DNA from: Okeania sp. SIO3B5
GTDB lineage: Bacteria > Cyanobacteriota > Cyanobacteriia > Cyanobacteriales > Microcoleaceae
Length of the DNA stretch: 34,414 nucleotides
Direction of reading: 5' to 3'
NCBI RefSeq assembly: GCF_010692555.1
Contig: NZ_JAAHHG010000059.1
Span: forward strand, 1 to 34,414
Shown one piece after another: positions 24,350 through 31,394 of this stretch; positions within the stretch are counted from its first letter, which is position 1, and each line of letters opens with the position of its first letter. The position numbers were made by a program, and so were the translations under genes. The notes below the pieces were generated by a model. That model saw only the letters and a program-made list of their open reading frames with translations. It made no database searches and was not told the origin of the DNA.

Positions 24350-25969
24350 ATGTCTAATAATATATTTAATGCTGAACGTTTACTCTTCACTCCAGCAATA
24401 CCTGAACCTAATGCCATACCAATTATTTTTGCTTTTCCTAATGAATATACTGTAGGAATAACTAGCCTTGGTTATCAGATTGTTTGGGCAACTTTAGCAA
24501 TGCGTTCCGATCTACAAGTTAGTCGTTTATTTACTGATATTAATGAACCTCTTCCAGCAGAAGCAGAATTATTTGGTTTTTCTGTTTCTTGGGAACTTGA
24601 TTATGTGAATATTTTCAATATTCTGGAGTCTTTAGAAATTCCTATTAGGGCTAAAAATCGTTTGGGAAAAAATTATCCAATCATATTTGGTGGCGGACCT
24701 GTTTTAACGGCAAATCCTGAACCTTTTGCTGATTTTTTTGATGTAATTTTATTGGGAGATGGGGAGAATTTATTAGGGGATTTTATTGATGCTTATCAAG
24801 AAGTTAGAGGAGCGGATAAACAACTAATATTAAGACATTTAGCACAAGTGCCAGGAATTTATATTCCGAGTCTTTATGAAGTAACTTATGAAAGTGTTGA
24901 TGGTGCTATTAAATCTATTGAACCTATAGATAAAGATATCCCACCTATGGTGCAAAAACAAACTTATCGGGGTAATACTTTATCTGCTTCTACTGTGGTG
25001 ACTGAAAAGGCAGCTTGGGAAAATATTTTTATGGTAGAAGTGGTGAGAAGTTGCCCGGAAATGTGTCGTTTTTGTTTGGCAAGTTATCTGACTTTGCCAT
25101 TTAGAAGTGCCAGTTTAGAAGGGTCTCTAATTCCTGCTATTGAAAAGGGATTAACTGTTACAAAACGTTTGGGTTTATTGGGAGCTTCGGTAACTCAACA
25201 TCCTGAATTTGATAGTTTATTGGATTATTTGAATCAGCCAAAATATGATGATGTGCGGTTGAGTATTGCATCGGTTAGAACAAATACGGTGACGGAAAAA
25301 TTAGCAAAAATTTTAAGTAATAGGGATACAAAATCAATTACTATTGCTGTAGAAAGTGGGAGCGATCGCCTGCGAAAAATTATAAATAAAAAGTTAGAAA
25401 ATGAGGAAATTATTGAAGCTGCTGTTAATGCTAAAGCTGGTGGTTTAAAAGCTATTAAATTTTATGGAATGGTGGGGTTGCCGGGAGAGGAAGTAGAAGA
25501 TTTGGATGCTACGATAGAAATGATGTTGGCTTTGAAAAAAGCTGCTCCTGGTTTAAGATTAAGTTTGGGATGTAGCACTTTTGTACCGAAATCTCACACT
25601 CCTTTTCAATGGTTTGGAGTCAACTCTCAATCAGAAAAAAGACTGAAGTTTTTGGAGAAACAATTACGCTCAAAAGGGATAGATTTTCGCCCAGAAAGTT
25701 ATAAATGGTCGGTGATACAGGGATTAATTTCTAGGGGAGATAGAAGGTTGTCTAATTTATTAGAATTGGTAAGAAATTATGGTGATTCTTTGGGTAGTTA
25801 TAAGAGAGCTTTTAAGGAGTTGCATGGGGAGTTACCAGAGTTAGATTTTTATGTTTTTGATGATTGGGAGTTAGAGCAAATTTTGCCTTGGAATCATATT
25901 CAAGGTCCTCTACCTATGGCAACTTTGAAAAAGCATTTAGCTGAGGCAATAGGGGAAGTCAGAAGTTAG
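24350..25969 (+). CDS. B12-binding-domain-like radical SAM protein
   Basis: This 539-residue radical SAM enzyme has the cluster motif CPEMCRFC (Cys235, Cys239, Cys242), preceded by a B12-binding-like Rossmann domain at about residues 20-180 ('FGFSVSWELDYVNIFNILESL', 'IIFGGGPVLTANPEPFADFFDVILLGDGE'). The usual His of the DxHxxG cobalamin motif is not apparent, so B12 may not be bound. After the cluster come 'IAVESGSDRLRKIINKK' and 'KFYGMVGLPGEEVEDL', characteristic of the Elp3/MiaB-like radical SAM barrel. Function is unknown; homologues are annotated as TIGR03960-like proteins in cyanobacteria. The last codons and the stop fall within a GAAGTTA heptamer tract, so the terminal 'EVRS' is repeat-derived. 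The gene starts just after another heptamer tract. Confidence 0.9.
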   Translation: MSNNIFNAERLLFTPAIPEPNAIPIIFAFPNEYTVGITSLGYQIVWATLAMRSDLQVSRLFTDINEPLPAEAELFGFSVSWELDYVNIFNILESLEIPIRAKNRLGKNYPIIFGGGPVLTANPEPFADFFDVILLGDGENLLGDFIDAYQEVRGADKQLILRHLAQVPGIYIPSLYEVTYESVDGAIKSIEPIDKDIPPMVQKQTYRGNTLSASTVVTEKAAWENIFMVEVVRSCPEMCRFCLASYLTLPFRSASLEGSLIPAIEKGLTVTKRLGLLGASVTQHPEFDSLLDYLNQPKYDDVRLSIASVRTNTVTEKLAKILSNRDTKSITIAVESGSDRLRKIINKKLENEEIIEAAVNAKAGGLKAIKFYGMVGLPGEEVEDLDATIEMMLALKKAAPGLRLSLGCSTFVPKSHTPFQWFGVNSQSEKRLKFLEKQLRSKGIDFRPESYKWSVIQGLISRGDRRLSNLLELVRNYGDSLGSYKRAFKELHGELPELDFYVFDDWELEQILPWNHIQGPLPMATLKKHLAEAIGEVRS

Positions 25970-25996
25970 AAGTTAGAAGTTAGAAGTTAGAAGTAA
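25955..25996. repeat. GAAGTTA heptamer tract overlapping the radical SAM stop codon
   Basis: Six heptamers (GAAGTCA, four GAAGTTA, GAAGTAA) start inside the coding region; the TAG stop at 25967-25969 is formed by two adjoining units. Confidence 0.95.
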
Positions 25997-26008
25997 TCCC
26001 TGACTCAG

Positions 26009-26036
26009 TTGCAAGCATTTAGCTATTAGCTGTCAG
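26009..26036. repeat. single-end relic of MITE family 3
   Basis: GCAAGCATTTAGCTATTAGC... is similar to the left end of the complete family 3 element at 31143 (GTAAGCATTCAGCTATGAGC). No matching second end is nearby. Confidence 0.55.
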
Positions 26037-26083
26037 CTTGAGCGTAACAAGACTCTCTCCTTAAGGACAGTTTTTAAATTAAA

Positions 26084-26224
26084 TAATGAAATTACTTTTT
26101 GTTAGGAGTTACTCAATTAAAGCTATCTCTTATTTTGTCTTAGTATAAATAACCAATTACTTTGTAGCTTTGCTTCTAGAAATAGAGGCAAAGCGATATT
26201 TATTCAAGTTTGAGTATTAATTAT
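26084..26224. repeat. direct repeat, copy 1, upstream of the VWA/PP2C/kinase block
   Basis: This 141-bp AT-rich sequence (from TAATGAAATTACTTTTTG to AGTATTAATTATT) recurs in the same orientation at 31043-31344 after the block. It contains a GCTTTGC...GCAAAGC stem at 26167-26195. No gene is seen between 25997 and 26442 other than repeats. Confidence 0.85.
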
Positions 26225-26244
26225 TACATACTCCTGCAACAGGT

Positions 26245-26382
26245 AATATCATCTCCGGTTGAATATTGATAAATAAACGACTGAGGAGTTAGGAGTCAGG
26301 AGGGAAGAAAGAAGCAAGAAGAAAGAAGAAGAGGGGGAAAAGGAGAAAGTTTTTTTTATCACTAATTATCCGGACATGATGT
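26245..26382. mobile_element. MITE family 1, copy C
   Basis: AATATCATCTCCGGTTGAAT at 26245 and TAATTATCCGGACATGATGT at 26363-26382 are the two ends of family 1, as at 19268-19394. The interior is a purine-rich block (GAGGAGTTAGGAGTCAGGAG then AAGAAAGAAG-type repeats). It lies 60 bp upstream of the VWA gene, so it may supply or disrupt its promoter. Confidence 0.85.
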
Positions 26383-26442
26383 AATCCTATTGTAATAAGG
26401 AAGTAATGTTCATTCAAACAAAAATTCCTAGAATTAAGACTA

Positions 26443-27123
26443 ATGTCAGAATCTCAATTAGGTGTAAAATACGCAGTTGATTTAATAATCTGTATTGATG
26501 CTACAGGCTCAATGACTCCTGTTATTGATTTGGTAAAGTCAAGTGCTCTTAGCTTTTACAAAGATCTAGAAGACAGGATGAAGAAAAATCAGAAAAATGT
26601 AGATCAAATTCGAGCAAAAGTAATTGTTTTCCGTGATTATTGGGCAGATAAACCTGACGAGGTAATGGTAAGTTCTGAATTTTTTGATTTGAGGGAACAA
26701 TCTTCTGAATATGCTAATTTTGTATCTTTAATTGATGCAAAAGGTGGAGGTGATGAGCCAGAAAATGGCTTAGAAGCTTTAGCAATGGCTTTAAACTCAG
26801 AATGGGAAAAGGGGCAAAATTTTGCTAAACAGCGTCATATTATAGTTGTTTATACTGATGCCAGCGCTCATTCTTTAGAGAAGGAACCAAAGCCTAATTA
26901 TTATCCTAGTGATATTCCTAAAAATTTGGATGAACTAACAGATGCTTGGTTAGAAATGTCAGATTCAGCTAAAAGATTACTTTTATTTGCTCCAGATGCT
27001 AATCCTTGGACAGTAATTGCTAGTTCTTGGGAGCAGACTATCCATTATCCTTCTAAAGCTGGAGAAGGTCTTCAAGAATTTGAAAATGAAGAGATTATAG
27101 CGGCAATTGTTAATAGTATCTAA
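26443..27123 (+). CDS. TerY-like von Willebrand factor A domain protein
   Basis: This 226-residue protein is essentially one VWA domain with a metal-ion-dependent adhesion site: 'LIICIDATGSM' gives Asp19-x-Thr21-x-Ser23, and 'IIVVYTDASAHS' near residue 140 supplies a later acidic ligand. There is no signal peptide or membrane segment, so it is cytoplasmic, as TerY proteins are. It is followed by a PP2C phosphatase and a Ser/Thr kinase on the same strand, the composition of the TerY-P triad described in comparative genomics of tellurite/stress (Ter) systems, in which the VWA protein is thought to be a scaffold switched by phosphorylation. No TerB/TerD-type gene is in the window. A terminator-like hairpin separates it from the PP2C gene. 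The ATG lacks a strong ribosome site. Confidence 0.85.
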   Translation: MSESQLGVKYAVDLIICIDATGSMTPVIDLVKSSALSFYKDLEDRMKKNQKNVDQIRAKVIVFRDYWADKPDEVMVSSEFFDLREQSSEYANFVSLIDAKGGGDEPENGLEALAMALNSEWEKGQNFAKQRHIIVVYTDASAHSLEKEPKPNYYPSDIPKNLDELTDAWLEMSDSAKRLLLFAPDANPWTVIASSWEQTIHYPSKAGEGLQEFENEEIIAAIVNSI

Positions 27124-27156
27124 ATAATTTCTGTTGGTTACAGTAATAATTATGAT

Positions 27157-27190
27157 GGTAGTAACTTAGTATTACTACCACATATTTTTT
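27157..27190 (+). terminator. rho-independent-like terminator between VWA and PP2C genes
   Basis: GGTAGTAA (27157-27164) pairs perfectly with TTACTACC (27172-27179) over a 7-nt loop, and a T6 run follows at 27185-27190. The stem is AT-rich, so termination may be partial, letting the VWA gene be made in excess of the kinase and phosphatase. Confidence 0.7.
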
Positions 27191-27248
27191 AAGTTAGAAA
27201 TATCTAAAAACAAGGAAAAAACATATCTAGTTTCATGGGTAAAAACTG

Positions 27249-28412
27249 ATGGATAAAGATAAAATTCTAGTTATCAGCTTAGATAATAAATCAGGTAAAA
27301 GCGAAGATTTTCAGATTGCAGAAAGCTATGACGAAGCAACTGTAATAGGAGTTTTTGATGGTTTAGGGGGAAGAATTTTAGGTACTGCTGAAGAAACAGG
27401 GGGAAGGATTGCTTCTAGGAAAGCTGCTGAAATTACTCAGGATATTTTGGCAGAATCACAAGGTAATTTAGATAAAGAGCAAGCTTTAAAAATTAAAGAT
27501 AAGAGTTGTAAAAAGCTTAAAGAATTTGCTGAAAATAATCTTCCAGTTTCGAGAATTAAAGGGAAATTAGCTTCTAAAAGATTATGTTCTACTATAGCGA
27601 TCGCTAGTCTTTTTAAGGAATTGACTGACAATCAAAAATATTTGGTTAAAATAGCTTGGATGGGGGATTCTCGCATTTATTATTTGCATCCTCATCAAGG
27701 GTTACAGCAGTTAACTAAAGATGACTTAAAAGAAAGTAAAGATGCTTTGGAAGTTATCTATCAAGATCCACCTATGTCTCAGTTTTTAACAGCAGATCCA
27801 GAAGCAGATTGGAAAATTAATTACGAAAAATTTGAGTTTTCAGAAGAAGGGTTTGTTTTGGCTTGTACTGATGGATGTTTTCAGTACTTACCTGCTCCCT
27901 GGGAGTTTGAAAAACTTTTGCTAAAAACTTTAATAGAATCTAATTCCAACGAAGAATGGCAAAGTTCACTAACTAATTTTTATCAAGATAATAAGCATGA
28001 TGATATTACTCTTTTGGTTTGTTCATTAGGAAAGAATGAGCTGGATTTTCAAAATTTTCATAGTGCTTATCAATCACGTTTAGAACATCTGGATAAAAAT
28101 TATAATATTCAAAGTGAGAGTAGTCGTGATGAGCTAAAACAAATGTGGGAGCAATATCGAAAAGGTTATGAAAATCAGCCAGAAAAAATAAAAGTAAAAG
28201 ACTCTGTAGATGATGAAGAGGTAAAAAATAATGATTTATCTGGTGCAAAGAAAAAAACTGAATCAAAGCAAACTATTGATGAAAAATCTAGTAATGTTTC
28301 AATGAAAGACGAGGGTGAAAATCAAGAAAACTCTCAAAAAAAAGGATTGCCAAGAATTATGGAAGTGATCGATCAAAATGAAGATTCAAAAAAATTAACA
28401 AACAATAATTAA
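27249..28412 (+). CDS. PP2C-family Ser/Thr phosphatase of the TerY-P-like triad
   Basis: This 387-residue protein has a PP2C (PPM) catalytic domain at about residues 5-260 and a highly charged, disordered tail (about 265-387, rich in Lys, Glu, Asp, Ser). Metal-binding motifs are in place: 'VFDGLGG' (Asp37), 'WMGDSRIYYL', 'ACTDGCFQYL' and the final 'KHDDITLLV'. It should remove phosphate from Ser/Thr targets of the kinase encoded 26 bp downstream, with which it is clearly co-transcribed. The tail may dock the VWA protein or kinase. No transmembrane segment is seen. Confidence 0.9.
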   Translation: MDKDKILVISLDNKSGKSEDFQIAESYDEATVIGVFDGLGGRILGTAEETGGRIASRKAAEITQDILAESQGNLDKEQALKIKDKSCKKLKEFAENNLPVSRIKGKLASKRLCSTIAIASLFKELTDNQKYLVKIAWMGDSRIYYLHPHQGLQQLTKDDLKESKDALEVIYQDPPMSQFLTADPEADWKINYEKFEFSEEGFVLACTDGCFQYLPAPWEFEKLLLKTLIESNSNEEWQSSLTNFYQDNKHDDITLLVCSLGKNELDFQNFHSAYQSRLEHLDKNYNIQSESSRDELKQMWEQYRKGYENQPEKIKVKDSVDDEEVKNNDLSGAKKKTESKQTIDEKSSNVSMKDEGENQENSQKKGLPRIMEVIDQNEDSKKLTNNN

Positions 28413-28438
28413 AATAATTCATTGCTAAGAGGAAAAAA

Positions 28439-29551
28439 ATGACTTATAAAAAAGGTGACAAAATTGGTAAATATACTGTTACTCGTGATTTTGATAGTGC
28501 TAATGGTGGTCAAGGTCAATGGGGTTTTGCTGAATACAATGGTGAAGAGTATTTTATCAAAAAATTTCTCAGTCCAGTATATCCTGAAGTAAAAACACCA
28601 GGAAGTGAGAAAGGAAAACAAAAGAAAAAAGATAAATGTCAAGAATTTGCAAGAAAACATTTAGCGATGATGAAAGCACTAAAATCTTGTGGCGATGGTG
28701 GTCTAGTTGTAAAAACTACGGATTTTTTTAAGTATGGTAATGAGTTTGGCAGTCATTATTTTAAGATATCCCAAAAAGTTAATACTAGCAATTTGTGTAA
28801 TGAAGTTTATAACCTCGATTGGAAAGAACGATTATTTATAATGCTAACCTCAGTTGGCGCCTTAAAAATATTACATAAAAATAGCATTATTCATTTAGAT
28901 TTAAAACCAGATAATATTTTAATTCAAGAATGGGAAGGAAAATTAATTGCCAAGATTATTGACTTTGACAGTAGTATTATTGAAGGTGATTCAACACCTT
29001 CTGAAGAATTAGTAGGAGACCCCCTTTATTTATCTCCCGAATTTGCGAAACATATTAATACTCATGGTGAAGAATCACCACCGACTAAAAAATCTGATGT
29101 GTTCTCTTTAGGGTTAGTATTTTGTCAGTATTGGACAGGAAAATTACCTGGTTTTTCTGATAAATATCGTTATCCCTATGAAGCTTTGCTTAATGGGAAA
29201 AAACTGAAATTACCAATGAAATTACCAATGAAATTACCAAGATTTTTTTCTAATAAAACAAAAGAGGAAGAGCTAGCAGAAAAAGCTGTATTTGAATTAA
29301 TTGAAAAAATGTTAATTTTGGAGCCACATCTACGAATATCAACTGATGAAGTTCATGAGAATTTAAAAGCTATTCGTAGTGGAAAATTACCAAAAACTTC
29401 TCTACCAGCAGAAAAAAAAATATTACCTAAAGTTAGTCGAATCAAAACAAATTTGAAAACAACAAACTCGGAAAAGCCAAAAGAAAAAGAAGATTATCCA
29501 AAGCATAGTAAGCATAGTAAGGTTAGAATTAATTTTACTAAAAAGAGTTAA
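28439..29551 (+). CDS. Ser/Thr protein kinase of the TerY-P-like triad
   Basis: This 370-residue Hanks-type kinase has its ATP lysine in 'EYFIKKFL' (Lys41), catalytic loop 'IIHLDLKPDNIL' (His152, Asp154, Asn159), metal site 'IDFDSS' (Asp175-Phe-Asp177, Asp replacing the usual Gly of DFG) and 'YLSPEF' as the APE equivalent. The Gly-rich loop is 'DSANGGQGQWGFAEY'. A small in-frame repeat, LPMKLPMKLP (12-bp DNA unit), lies in the C-lobe near residue 260. The C-terminal ~50 residues are Lys/Ser/Pro-rich with a KHSKHSK repeat, so it may autophosphorylate there. A ribosome site (AGAGGA) precedes the ATG. It is soluble, with no membrane helix, and lies between PP2C and a membrane protein. Confidence 0.92.
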   Translation: MTYKKGDKIGKYTVTRDFDSANGGQGQWGFAEYNGEEYFIKKFLSPVYPEVKTPGSEKGKQKKKDKCQEFARKHLAMMKALKSCGDGGLVVKTTDFFKYGNEFGSHYFKISQKVNTSNLCNEVYNLDWKERLFIMLTSVGALKILHKNSIIHLDLKPDNILIQEWEGKLIAKIIDFDSSIIEGDSTPSEELVGDPLYLSPEFAKHINTHGEESPPTKKSDVFSLGLVFCQYWTGKLPGFSDKYRYPYEALLNGKKLKLPMKLPMKLPRFFSNKTKEEELAEKAVFELIEKMLILEPHLRISTDEVHENLKAIRSGKLPKTSLPAEKKILPKVSRIKTNLKTTNSEKPKEKEDYPKHSKHSKVRINFTKKS

Positions 29552-29626
29552 AGATGTGTAATTAAATCTAGTTAGTCAATAGAAGTACCTAATATAAAAT
29601 TCAAGCTAATTTATAGATTGTGCTAA

Positions 29627-31006
29627 ATGTCTATTTACAAGTGTAACGAATGTAGCCACGAACACAATCAATTGTCAAAACCTAGTGAGTGTGAAATTTG
29701 TGGTGCAAATGATTTTAAAATCATAGAAGAAAAGAAAGACTTATTTAGAGAAGTTAAAACATCAATTCCTTCAGAGAAAAAACCTAAAAAAACTTTTAAA
29801 CCACCAACTTTTACAAAACCATCACCTCCTTCATCAAAAGTTACTAAAAAACCAGAATCCATCGTTAGACTTAAAGCTCCGGTGTCAGATTCCAAAGCTA
29901 TTTATAGTCGTTCAACTTCAAGTTATTCACGACACCGTAGCACCACTCCATCTAGAATAAAGCATTTACCGACACGGCATAGAATCGCTCGATTTAAAAT
30001 AAAGAATTTATCGATATTGATTGCTGGTTTGAGTATGGTTGGCTTGACTATTTGGGGTATAATTATAATTATGCCAACAATGGTTTCCTGGTTTAAAAAC
30101 CTTCAAACACCACCAAAAGTTGAAAGAACTGTACTTGATGAAAATTTTACTAAGCCATCATCACGTTGGTCAATTGGTGAATTTGCCAAGTTTAAAGATG
30201 GTGGTTTATTTCAGCAAGTTTCAAAACCTAACCGAGGTTATTGGAATTCTTGGGATGCAAATTATTTACCTTATAATATTCAAAAAACTGATTACTCTGC
30301 AGATTTAACAAAAATAAATAGCCCTGACAATGAAGCTTATGGAATACTTACTAGAATTCGAGGAAATAACGATCAAAATTATTATTATTTACTTATTACA
30401 AGCAATGGCTATTTTTCCATGGGAAAACACTCAAAAGAAAATTGGGAAAATAAGATAAACTGGAAGGAGGATAATTCAATAAATCAAGGTAATGGTCTTA
30501 ATAGATTAAGAGTCGTCACTGAAGGGAATTTAATTACAGGATTTATTAATGGTAAAGAAGTAGGGAATTTTAAAGATAATTCCTACAAATCTGGGAATAT
30601 AGGAGTATACTCAGAGAGTGGCAAACAAGGAAATGGAGTAGCTGTAAATTTCGACAATATTAAAGTTATAGCTACTGTTTTTCCTTTTTTAGGAATTCAG
30701 ATGAATGATATTACGCCTGAACTGAAAAAAAAGATTAATCAAAGCAATAATTCTTTTAAGCTTAGTCAAGATAAAGGTGTTATCATAACTAACATTTATC
30801 CTAAATCTCCAGCAAATAAATCAGGGCTGAAAGTGGGCGATATTTTTCATAAAATTGATGGCACGTTAATAAAAGATACAACAGAAGTTCAAGAAAAAAT
30901 TAAATCAAGCAAAATTGGAGAACAAATCAAAATCGAAGTTATCCGCAATGACAAAAAAGAAAAAATTAAAGCAATTCTAGAGCCTTACCTTATACCTGAA
31001 AATTAA
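29627..31006 (+). CDS. Zinc-ribbon / transmembrane / LamG-like / PDZ protein linked to the triad
   Basis: This 459-residue protein has an unusual layout. A zinc ribbon (Cys6, Cys9, Cys22, Cys25) is at the N-terminus. A basic, Ser/Thr/Pro-rich linker follows (about residues 40-125, many candidate phosphosites). One transmembrane helix lies at about 128-152, then a concanavalin/LamG-like beta-sandwich region at about 167-344 ('WSIGEFAKFKDGGLF', 'NYYYLLITSNGYFSMGKH', 'VAVNFDNIKVI'), and a C-terminal PDZ domain at about 350-455 ('GVIITNIYPKSPANKSGLKVGDIFHKIDG'), similar to those of HtrA. The positive-inside rule puts the ribbon and linker in the cytoplasm and the sensor domains outside. It begins 75 bp after the kinase gene and no terminator lies between, so it is probably the fourth gene of the operon. 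The zinc ribbon and linker are plausible kinase targets; this is inference. Confidence 0.82.
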   Translation: MSIYKCNECSHEHNQLSKPSECEICGANDFKIIEEKKDLFREVKTSIPSEKKPKKTFKPPTFTKPSPPSSKVTKKPESIVRLKAPVSDSKAIYSRSTSSYSRHRSTTPSRIKHLPTRHRIARFKIKNLSILIAGLSMVGLTIWGIIIIMPTMVSWFKNLQTPPKVERTVLDENFTKPSSRWSIGEFAKFKDGGLFQQVSKPNRGYWNSWDANYLPYNIQKTDYSADLTKINSPDNEAYGILTRIRGNNDQNYYYLLITSNGYFSMGKHSKENWENKINWKEDNSINQGNGLNRLRVVTEGNLITGFINGKEVGNFKDNSYKSGNIGVYSESGKQGNGVAVNFDNIKVIATVFPFLGIQMNDITPELKKKINQSNNSFKLSQDKGVIITNIYPKSPANKSGLKVGDIFHKIDGTLIKDTTEVQEKIKSSKIGEQIKIEVIRNDKKEKIKAILEPYLIPEN

Positions 31007-31042
31007 CCAAATTTTCTAGAAAAATACCCTTCATTTGAAATC

Positions 31043-31344
31043 TAATGAAATTACTTTTTGTTTGGAATTACTCAATCAAAGCTATAGCTTATTTTCTCCT
31101 AGTAAAAACAAGCTATTAACCTGTTGCTTTGCCCCTATTTCTGTAAGCATTCAGCTATGAGCTGTCAGCTCTCAGCAAAAGGAGGAGATTTTTAATGAAT
31201 ATAGACTTTAAGGCCAGCTTTTATAGTTAGTAAAGCTTTTATCTAAAATTAAAAGAAATAGCTGATGGCTGATAGCTGACCGCTGAATGCTTACCTATTT
31301 CTAGAAGCAAAGCGATATGTATTCAAGTTTAAGTATGAATTATT
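31043..31344. repeat. direct repeat, copy 2, interrupted by MITE family 3
   Basis: Same sequence and orientation as 26084-26224, but split by the element at 31143-31294. Without the insert it would be about 142 bp. It begins 37 bp after the stop of the membrane protein, so the two copies bracket the four-gene block. Confidence 0.85.
31143..31294. mobile_element. MITE family 3 with 8-bp target duplication CTATTTCT
   Basis: This 152-bp element has ends GTAAGCATTCAGC (31143-31155) and GCTGAATGCTTAC (31282-31294). It is flanked by CTATTTCT at 31135-31142 and 31295-31302. The uninserted site survives in the other copy of the repeat near 26170-26190 (on the opposite strand), so the target duplication can be confirmed inside the window. 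Degenerate GCTGATG/GCTGATA/AGCTGTC heptamers lie just inside both ends. Confidence 0.93.
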
Positions 31345-31394
31345 GAAGAAAGTCACTACCAATAAATATTTAATTGTATTATGTATTGTCTCTT

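Noticed and set aside
24033-24417. Two minus-strand open frames rich in FPIPYSL
   Set aside because: They are produced by the TAGGGAA heptamer tract and overlap the SemiSWEET gene; there is no start signal or protein-like composition.
26443-27123. VWA gene as an integrin-like surface adhesin or a chelatase subunit
   Set aside because: There is no signal peptide or TM helix, and its neighbours are a PP2C and a kinase rather than a MoxR AAA+ ATPase, so the TerY-P reading fits better.
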